In this document: in pieces, positions 6,239 to 10,414 of the stretch
Layout of the letters: every line of letters begins with the position of its first letter
Position numbering within the stretch: position 1 is the first letter of the stretch
Source: an uncultured bacterium
GTDB lineage: Bacteria > Desulfobacterota > Desulfovibrionia > Desulfovibrionales > Desulfovibrionaceae
Direction: 5' to 3'
Length of the DNA: 10,414 bases
NCBI GenBank assembly: GCA_905215675.1
Contig: CAJMRA010000055.1
Span: 1 to 10,414, forward strand
The notes under the pieces: generated by a model
What the model saw: only the letters and a program-made list of their open reading frames with translations
Told to the model about the DNA's origin: nothing
Database searches by the model: none
Made by a program: the position numbers and the translations under genes

Positions 6239-6991
6239 TTATTCGAGAAGGAGAATGATGCCTCCCGTTGCAGGCGTCAGTACCACGCAGGCCCGCAGCA
6301 ACCACAGGGGCGCGAGGCGCGTGAACTTGGCCCCGATGTAGGCCCCCAGCATCTGCCCCGACAGCACCTGGCAAAAGAGCAGCGGATCAAGATGCCCGTG
6401 CCAGAGATAGCCCATGCCGCCCATGGCCGCGATGGGCAGGATCACCATCATGGTCGTGCCCACGGTCATGTACAGGGGCACATGGAACACGATCAGCAGA
6501 CTCAGCTGGATGAAGGGCGCGGCCCCCACGCCGAAGGCCCCCGACAGCAGGCCGTTGAACAGGCCGAGGCCGCCCACGTGCAGCCAGTGCCGCACCGCGC
6601 CGTCGTCGCGCACCTTCCAACGGAACAGCATGCAGTCGGTACGGAAGATTTTCAGATAGAAGAGCCAGGCCGACAGGAGCAGCACCACGCCGGTGAACGG
6701 CCGCAGCGTGTCCCCGTCGAGCCCGGACGAAAAGGAGGCGCCCACAAAGGCCCCCGCCGCCCCGACAAGACCGACGGCCGCCCCCAGCCGCCAGAGGACG
6801 TTCCCTTCCCGGAAGTGACTGACGGACCCGGAAAGGGTCGTGAACATCATTCCCGCCAGCGACGTCCCCAGGGCCGTATGCACGGGAATGCCGAAAAAGG
6901 CCGTGAGCAGCGCGATGGTGACGCCCGCGCCTCCGGCTCCCACGAAGCCCACGATGCCGCCCACGATCAGCATGGTAAAAAAGATGAGCAT
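6239..6991 (-). CDS. TSUP family permease (TauE/SafE, sulfite exporter-like)
   Basis: A 250-aa polytopic inner-membrane protein of the TauE/SafE (TSUP) family, whose members move sulfur oxyanions or organosulfonates; the substrate cannot be read from sequence. It shows the internal duplication of the family. The N-terminal half has GGIVGFVGAGGAG (11-23) followed by GTSLAGMMFTTLSG (42-55). The C-terminal half has NGLLSGAFGVGAAPF (146-160) followed by VGTTMMVILP (177-186). About eight hydrophobic segments are visible, and a basic loop lies near 115-135. I chose the ATG at 6991 because AAGGAG (complement of 6997-7002) is 5 nt upstream. The 88 codons upstream in the same frame are low-complexity, run through an intergenic repeat and do not look coding. 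It lies upstream of the atp operon on the same strand. A sulfite or sulfonate role in a sulfate reducer is plausible but inferred. Confidence 0.88.
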   Translation of the reverse strand: MLIFFTMLIVGGIVGFVGAGGAGVTIALLTAFFGIPVHTALGTSLAGMMFTTLSGSVSHFREGNVLWRLGAAVGLVGAAGAFVGASFSSGLDGDTLRPFTGVVLLLSAWLFYLKIFRTDCMLFRWKVRDDGAVRHWLHVGGLGLFNGLLSGAFGVGAAPFIQLSLLIVFHVPLYMTVGTTMMVILPIAAMGGMGYLWHGHLDPLLFCQVLSGQMLGAYIGAKFTRLAPLWLLRACVVLTPATGGIILLLE

Positions 6992-7039
6992 AGATTCTCC
7001 TTGAGTATTTTCTACGGCCTGTCGTTTCGCTTCGGCCTC

Positions 7040-7068
7040 GCGTCTTCCCTTGTTCAAGGATAAAACGC
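7040..7068. repeat. Intergenic repeat hairpin, GATAAAACGC family
   Basis: Outer arms GCGT/ACGC and inner arms CCTTG (7048-7052)/CAAGG (7055-7059) make an imperfect inverted repeat, with the motif CAAGGATAAAACGCTC at 7055-7070. That motif matches position 39-54 at 14 of 16 bases and 8151-8166 at 13 of 16. The copy in the pyrH-frr spacer is also an inverted repeat, and both are preceded by CGCTTCGG. This suggests a small dispersed palindromic (REP-like) element rather than a gene-specific site. Confidence 0.5.
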
Positions 7069-7164
7069 TCTTGCCTGATCGCGGCGCGGCGCGCCGCCTG
7101 CACCTCCATATGCTTCCGTTCCGGCTCTTGCAAGGTTCCGCGGGAGCGGTCGGCAAAAGTGACT

Positions 7165-7192
7165 TTGAGTTGCGGCGATATTCTGGTACACT
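7165..7192 (+). promoter_or_regulatory. Candidate promoter for pyrH-frr-uppS-cdsA
   Basis: TTGAGT (7165-7170, 4 of 6 matches to TTGACA) is separated by 16 nt from TACACT (7187-7192, 4 of 6 matches to TATAAT). Transcription would begin near 7199 and give a GC-rich leader of about 110 nt before pyrH. It is the best sigma70-like pair I see in this gap, but both boxes are imperfect. Confidence 0.35.
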
Positions 7193-7308
7193 TCCCCCGT
7201 CGCGCGCTCTGGGCGCGCCGTCCGCAACGACCTGCCGCATCGGCGGCATGTCCACTGCGGCCTTCCGCTCCGGCGGATGCGCCGCGCAGACCTGCGAGGG
7301 AGACAGCC

Positions 7309-8022
7309 ATGGCGGAACTGAAATACAAGCGCGTCCTGCTCAAGCTGAGCGGCGAGGCTCTGGCCGGGGAACTCAAAACGGGCATCAATCCCGACACCGT
7401 CGCCGCAATCTGCACCGAAATCGGCGGCCTGCTGGATCTCGGCGTCCAACTTGCGCTCGTCATCGGGGGCGGCAACATCTTCCGCGGGCTTTCCGGCTCG
7501 GCCAAGGGCATGGAACGCTCCTCGGCCGATTACATGGGCATGCTCGCCACGGTCCTCAACGCGCTGGCAGTGCAGGACATGCTGGAAAAGCAGGGCTACC
7601 CCACGCGCGTCCTGTCCGCCATCACCATGCAGGAAGTCTGCGAGCCCTTCATCCGGCGTCGCGCCCTGCGCCATCTCGAAAAGGGACGCGTGGTCATCTG
7701 CGCGGCCGGTACCGGCAACCCCTATTTCACCACGGACACCACGGCGGCCCTGCGCGGCATGGAACTGCAATGCGACGCCGTCATCAAGGCCACCAAGGTG
7801 GACGGCATCTACGACAAGGACCCCGCCGTCCATGACGACGCCGTCAAGTATGACAGCCTGACCTACGACGAGACCCTGAACCGCCGTATCGGCGTCATGG
7901 ACGCCGCCGCCTTTGCGCTCATGCGCGACAACAACGTGCCCATCATCGTGTGCCGCATGTTCGGCGGCTATATCCGCCGCGTGCTTCTCGGCGAAGCCGT
8001 CGGCACCATCGTGCACAAGTAG
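7309..8022 (+). CDS. pyrH: UMP kinase
   Basis: Uridylate kinase of the amino-acid kinase fold; it phosphorylates UMP to UDP with ATP in the cytoplasm, a committed step of pyrimidine nucleotide supply, usually as a hexamer. At 237 aa it is full length. Motifs are KLSGEAL (12-18, phosphate-binding lysine), GGGNIFRG (53-60), GTGNPYFTTD (134-143, UMP site) and KATKVDGIYDKDP (160-172, ATP site). I chose the ATG at 7309 because the preceding AGGGAG (7297-7302) is 6 nt away and homologues begin with a basic stretch then VLLKLSG. Upstream in-frame sequence to 7159 does not resemble the family. It is the first gene of a cluster with frr, uppS and cdsA. The rpsB-tsf pair that often precedes pyrH is absent here. 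Confidence 0.97.
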   Translation: MAELKYKRVLLKLSGEALAGELKTGINPDTVAAICTEIGGLLDLGVQLALVIGGGNIFRGLSGSAKGMERSSADYMGMLATVLNALAVQDMLEKQGYPTRVLSAITMQEVCEPFIRRRALRHLEKGRVVICAAGTGNPYFTTDTTAALRGMELQCDAVIKATKVDGIYDKDPAVHDDAVKYDSLTYDETLNRRIGVMDAAAFALMRDNNVPIIVCRMFGGYIRRVLLGEAVGTIVHK

Positions 8023-8033
8023 AGCTTTTTTCA

Positions 8034-8058
8034 GTTTGAAGCGCGTTGCGTTTCAAAC
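8034..8058. repeat. Hairpin 1 in the pyrH-frr spacer
   Basis: GTTTGAAGCGC (8034-8044) and GCGTTTCAAAC (8048-8058) pair over 11 bp with one G-U and a 3-nt loop. It begins 12 nt after the pyrH stop codon. A six-T run (8026-8031) lies before it on the plus strand, not after it, so it is not a plus-strand intrinsic terminator. It may protect the 3' end of pyrH mRNA. Confidence 0.6.
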
Positions 8059-8076
8059 CATACGGCCCGTCATTTC

Positions 8077-8100
8077 GCGGAAAAAACGCGTTTTTTCCGC
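8077..8100. repeat. Perfect 24-bp palindrome in the pyrH-frr spacer
   Basis: GCGG-A6-CGCG-T6-CCGC is identical to its own reverse complement over all 24 bases. As RNA it folds as a 10-bp stem with a CGCG loop. The six Ts lie inside the stem's right arm rather than after it. A perfect palindrome could also be a dimeric protein-binding site or a replication or mutation hot spot; nothing else in the sequence decides between these. Confidence 0.75.
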
Positions 8101-8113
8101 TCGCTTCGGGCCG

Positions 8114-8130
8114 GGCGGCGCTGTGCCGCC
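8114..8130. repeat. GC hairpin in the pyrH-frr spacer
   Basis: GGCGGC (8114-8119) and GCCGCC (8125-8130) form a 6-bp all-GC stem with a 5-nt loop, lying between the palindrome and the GATAAAACGC-type hairpin. Confidence 0.55.
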
Positions 8131-8135
8131 GCCGC

Positions 8136-8164
8136 GCGTTTTATCTTTTTCAGAGATAAGACGC
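8136..8164. repeat. GATAAAACGC-type hairpin upstream of frr
   Basis: GCGTTTTATCT (8136-8146) and AGATAAGACGC (8154-8164) pair over 11 bp with one G-U and a 7-nt loop. The left arm is the exact reverse complement of GATAAAACGC found upstream of pyrH (7059-7068). The right arm lies within CAGAGATAAGACGCTC (8151-8166), the third copy of the 16-nt intergenic motif. It ends 19 nt before the frr Shine-Dalgarno. Confidence 0.6.
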
Positions 8165-8195
8165 TCCAGCAACCGAGAACCCCAAGGAGCCCCGC

Positions 8196-8756
8196 ATGGA
8201 TATCGACGGCATTCTTCTCGATACCGAGGATCGCATGGAAAAGGCGCTGGCGTCGCTGGAACGCGAATTCGCCAAGCTGCGCACCGGCCGCGCCACCACG
8301 GCCCTCGTGGACGGCATCAAGGCCGACTACTACGGCACGCCCACGCCCATTTCGCAGATGGCGTCCGTGGCCGTGCCCGACAGCCGCACCATCACCATCC
8401 AGCCCTGGGACAAGGGCGGCATCAGCGTCGTGGAAAAGGCCATCCTCAAGTCGGATCTGGGCCTGACCCCCATCAATGACGGCCGCCTGATCCGTATCAA
8501 TATTCCGCCGCTGACCGAAGAACGCCGCAAGGAACTCGTCAAGATCTCGCGCAAGTACGGCGAAGACGCCAAGGTCGCCATCCGCAACGTGCGCCGCGAC
8601 GCCAACGACAGCCTGAAAAAGCTGGAAAAGGACAAGACCATCACCGAGGACGAGCAGAAAAAGGCCGAAGCCGACGTGCAGAAGCTGACGGACAGGTTCG
8701 TTGCCGAAACGGACAAGAAGTGCGCGGCCAAGGAAAAGGAAATCATGGATATCTAA
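8196..8756 (+). CDS. frr: Ribosome recycling factor
   Basis: Splits post-termination ribosomes together with EF-G, freeing the subunits for a new round of translation. The 186 aa is the usual length. The sequence is characteristic throughout: an N-terminal helix with FAKLRTGRATTALVDGI (25-41), the beta domain with YYGTPTPISQMASV (45-58), IQPWDKGGISVVEKAI (68-83), then the RINIPPLTEERRKELVK region (99-115) and the long charged C-terminal helices of the three-helix bundle. The ATG at 8196 has AAGGAG (8184-8189) 6 nt upstream, a strong site that suggests independent, efficient translation. It lies 173 nt downstream of pyrH, an unusually long and structured spacer, so expression may be partly uncoupled from pyrH. 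Confidence 0.98.
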   Translation: MDIDGILLDTEDRMEKALASLEREFAKLRTGRATTALVDGIKADYYGTPTPISQMASVAVPDSRTITIQPWDKGGISVVEKAILKSDLGLTPINDGRLIRINIPPLTEERRKELVKISRKYGEDAKVAIRNVRRDANDSLKKLEKDKTITEDEQKKAEADVQKLTDRFVAETDKKCAAKEKEIMDI

Positions 8757-8759
8757 ACG

Positions 8760-8798
8760 GCATGCGGGGCGCGGCGGAAAAGGTCGCGCCCCGTATGC
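8760..8798 (+). other. Hairpin between frr and uppS
   Basis: Positions 8760-8773 and 8785-8798 pair over 14 bp with one G-U and an 11-nt loop. The stem is GC-rich, starts 3 nt after the frr stop codon and ends 12 nt before the uppS start. No T run follows, so it is not a classical terminator. It occupies the place where the uppS ribosome binding site would be expected to lie nearby, and may limit translation or act as an mRNA processing or stability element. Confidence 0.6.
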
Positions 8799-8810
8799 GT
8801 ACGGGTTCGT

Positions 8811-9545
8811 ATGAACGCAACCGACGTCACCGTATCGCAGCCGCTGCCCGCGCATCTTGCCGTCATCATGGACGGCAACGGACGCTGGGCGCAGGCGCGC
8901 GGCCTGCCGCGCGAGGCCGGGCACCGCGCCGGAGCCGAAACCGTGCGCGACATTGTGACCGAATGCCGCAGGCTCGGTATTCGCTATCTGACGCTCTACA
9001 CCTTTTCCAGCGAGAACTGGAACCGTCCCAGGGCGGAAGTGACGGCCCTTTTCAGCCTGCTGCTGGAGTTTCTCGGACAGGAAGTCCCGCGCATGGAACG
9101 CGAAGGTATCCGCCTGAACGTCCTCGGCGACATCGACGGACTTCCCCTTGCCGCCCGCACGGCGCTGCGTCACGGCATGCGCCGCACCGCCGCCAACGAC
9201 GGCATGACGCTCAATCTCGCCCTCAACTACGGCGGGCGCGCCGAAATCGTCCGGGCCGTGCAAAGCCTGCTGCGCGACGGCGTCGCGCCCGAGGACGTGA
9301 CGGAGGAATCCTTTGCCCTGCGCCTGTACACCGCGGGACAGCCGGACCCGGATTTTCTCATCCGCACCAGCGGCGAGCAGCGCCTGAGCAATTACCTGCT
9401 GTATCAGTGCGCCTACAGCGAATTTTATTTCACCCCCGTGCCGTGGCCCGACTTTCGCGTGCCCCAGCTGCATGAGGCTCTGGCCGCCTACGGCTCGCGT
9501 TCGCGCCGTTTCGGCAAAACACAGGAGCAAATCAATGCCCGTTGA
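8811..9545 (+). CDS. uppS: Isoprenyl transferase (undecaprenyl diphosphate synthase)
   Basis: A cis-prenyltransferase that condenses farnesyl diphosphate with isopentenyl diphosphate to make undecaprenyl diphosphate, the lipid carrier for peptidoglycan and other surface polymers. The 244 aa is normal. Motifs are VIMDGNGRWA (18-27, with the catalytic Asp21), GHRAGAETV (37-45), TFSSENWNRP (64-73) and the signature DFLIRTSGEQRLSN (181-194). Product chain length cannot be set from sequence alone; UppS is inferred from context. The ATG at 8811 is supported by homology, but no good Shine-Dalgarno precedes it. A strong hairpin ends 12 nt upstream, so translation may be weak or coupled. Its 3' end overlaps cdsA by 11 nt. 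Confidence 0.96.
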   Translation: MNATDVTVSQPLPAHLAVIMDGNGRWAQARGLPREAGHRAGAETVRDIVTECRRLGIRYLTLYTFSSENWNRPRAEVTALFSLLLEFLGQEVPRMEREGIRLNVLGDIDGLPLAARTALRHGMRRTAANDGMTLNLALNYGGRAEIVRAVQSLLRDGVAPEDVTEESFALRLYTAGQPDPDFLIRTSGEQRLSNYLLYQCAYSEFYFTPVPWPDFRVPQLHEALAAYGSRSRRFGKTQEQINAR

Positions 9546-10344
9546 TCATGCGACCGATATGCGCCGGATTATTACCGGCCTTGTGCTCGCCGCCGTCGTC
9601 ATCACCGTTCTGGCCGTACGCGGCTGGCCCCTGCTGGCCTTCATCATGCTGGTATCGGCGCTGGGTCTCTGGGAATTCTTTTCGCTGTTCTGGGGCCCCC
9701 GGGGCCGCATCCCCAGCCGCGTCTGCGCCATCCTTCTCGGCTGGGGCATGCTGGCGCTCACGTGGCTGCACCGCCCGCAGGACGCCCTCGTCTTTCTCGG
9801 GGCGGGCTTCGTCCTCGCGTCGCTGAACTTCCTTTTCCGCTGGGATGTCGTCGGCGAGGAAACAGCCTTCGCCCCCAGCGGCATCTTCATGGCCGGTCTG
9901 GCCTATGTGCCCCTGCTCCTGCTGCCCGCGACCTATCTTTCCACAACCAAGCTGATCTTCGTTCTGGCCGCCGTGGCCGCCTCCGACACAACCGCCTACT
10001 TCGTGGGAACGCGCTTCGGGCATCATAAGCTCTGGCCCCGCGTCAGCCCCAACAAAAGCTCCGAAGGCGCCCTGGGCAGCCTCGCGGGCTGCGTGATCTT
10101 CTGCGTCGTGTACGGGATGATCTTCGGCAAGGCGGGCTTCTTCTCCTTCGTGCTGCTCGGCATCGCCGTCAACGCCTTTGCCCAGATGGGCGATCTGTTC
10201 GAATCCGCCCTCAAGCGCTCCGTCAACGTCAAGGATTCCGGCAATCTGCTGCCCGGACACGGCGGCGTTCTCGACCGCGCCGACAGTGTGCTGTTCGCCA
10301 TGCCCATGTTCGCCGTCGTCGATCAGTGGTTCCACTTCTTCTAG
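9535..10344 (+). CDS. cdsA: Phosphatidate cytidylyltransferase (CDP-diacylglycerol synthase)
   Basis: An integral membrane enzyme that makes CDP-diacylglycerol from phosphatidic acid and CTP, the branch point for all bacterial phospholipids. The 269 aa is typical. It is hydrophobic throughout, with several membrane helices (for example about 13-28, 32-50, 64-78, 84-101, 119-132, 139-150, 182-198 and 202-215). The cytoplasmic SPNKSSEG (171-178) and the family signature at 224-250, with KR, KD and PGHGGVLDRAD, hold the metal- and substrate-binding residues, all present. I chose the ATG at 9535 because AGGAG (9523-9527) is 7 nt upstream; the frame is open 21 codons further but without a ribosome site. 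The 11-nt overlap with uppS implies translational coupling. A large inverted repeat follows 24 nt after the stop. Confidence 0.96.
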   Translation: MPVDHATDMRRIITGLVLAAVVITVLAVRGWPLLAFIMLVSALGLWEFFSLFWGPRGRIPSRVCAILLGWGMLALTWLHRPQDALVFLGAGFVLASLNFLFRWDVVGEETAFAPSGIFMAGLAYVPLLLLPATYLSTTKLIFVLAAVAASDTTAYFVGTRFGHHKLWPRVSPNKSSEGALGSLAGCVIFCVVYGMIFGKAGFFSFVLLGIAVNAFAQMGDLFESALKRSVNVKDSGNLLPGHGGVLDRADSVLFAMPMFAVVDQWFHFF

Positions 10345-10368
10345 AGACTCATTACGTTTTGTCTTGAG

Positions 10369-10414
10369 GGGGAAGGAACCCCTTTTTCTTGCAGCAAAAA
10401 GGGGTTCCTTCCCC
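10369..10414. terminator. Large inverted repeat after cdsA, probable terminator
   Basis: GGGGAAGGAACCCCTTTTT (10369-10387) is perfectly complementary to 10396-10414, giving a 19-bp stem with an 8-nt loop. The window ends at the last base of the right arm, so the stem may be longer and a following T run cannot be seen. Each arm also holds a smaller hairpin (GGGG-aaggaa-CCCC) followed by five Ts on its own strand, so the element could work in both directions. It may end the pyrH-frr-uppS-cdsA transcript. Confidence 0.6.

Larger units (their letters stand above)
6992..7308. other. Divergent intergenic region, TSUP gene / pyrH
   Basis: This 317-nt gap separates the minus-strand TSUP gene from plus-strand pyrH. 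It contains the TSUP ribosome site at its left edge, a repeat hairpin (7040-7068) and a candidate pyrH promoter (7165-7192). A GC-rich stretch that would be the pyrH leader follows, with small hairpins GCGCGC-tctgg-GCGCGC (7202-7218) and TGCCGC-atcg-GCGGCA (7233-7248). Frames open through the region show no recognisable protein. I could not find a convincing promoter for the TSUP gene. Confidence 0.6.

Noticed and set aside
6226..6246. AT-only inverted repeat ATAAAAAA-gta-TTTTTTAT at the TSUP stop
   Set aside because: An A/T-only stem is too unstable to call a terminator and probably reflects local AT richness.
6992..7255. 88-codon N-terminal extension of the TSUP permease
   Set aside because: It would pass through the repeat hairpin, has no membrane-protein character, and the ATG at 6991 has an ideal AAGGAG.
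8070..9530. 486-codon minus-strand open frame
   Set aside because: Antisense to frr and uppS, and it also runs through the hairpin spacers; no recognisable domain.
1..10414. Search for CRISPR arrays, tRNA/rRNA, transposases, phage or toxin-antitoxin genes
   Set aside because: None seen; every sizeable gene belongs to a known housekeeping or transporter family, and no new multi-gene system is supported.

Overview
The window looks like core chromosome from a high-GC, anaerobic, sulfate-reducing Desulfovibrionaceae-type bacterium (Desulfovibrio/Bilophila relatives). This placement is inferred from three things: an ATP synthase operon with both b' and b subunits but without atpB/atpE, a b subunit whose N-terminus looks like a Sec signal peptide, and GC-rich coding sequence separated by short AT-rich or hairpin-rich spacers. 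No single sequence here proves the genus.

Layout. The left two thirds (about 146-6060) is one minus-strand operon, transcribed right to left: atpF' - atpF - atpH - atpA - atpG - atpD - atpC. It encodes all five F1 subunits (alpha, beta, gamma, delta, epsilon) and the two stator stalk subunits. It ends in a textbook intrinsic terminator (85-122). Spacing is tight (4-nt overlap to 15-nt gaps), except for about 100 nt between atpF' and atpF that holds a hairpin. Upstream of the operon is a 178-nt AT-rich spacer with a candidate sigma70-type promoter and an 18-bp dyad resembling the redox repressor Rex operator. Upstream of that, on the same strand, is a TauE/SafE (TSUP) family membrane permease (6239-6991).

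A 317-nt divergent intergenic region (6992-7308) separates this from a plus-strand cluster: pyrH (UMP kinase), frr (ribosome recycling factor), uppS (undecaprenyl diphosphate synthase) and cdsA (CDP-diacylglycerol synthase). This common bacterial housekeeping cluster links pyrimidine nucleotide supply, translation, the peptidoglycan lipid carrier and phospholipid precursors. uppS and cdsA overlap by 11 nt. The pyrH-frr spacer (173 nt) contains four successive inverted repeats, the frr-uppS spacer contains one more, and the window ends inside a perfect 19-bp inverted repeat downstream of cdsA.

I see no CRISPR array, phage, transposase, tRNA or rRNA, and no new multi-gene system. The most interesting material is non-coding: the Rex-like site, an intergenic repeat family with core GATAAAACGCTC seen three times, and the unusual hairpin-bearing spacers and TTG starts in the ATP synthase operon.
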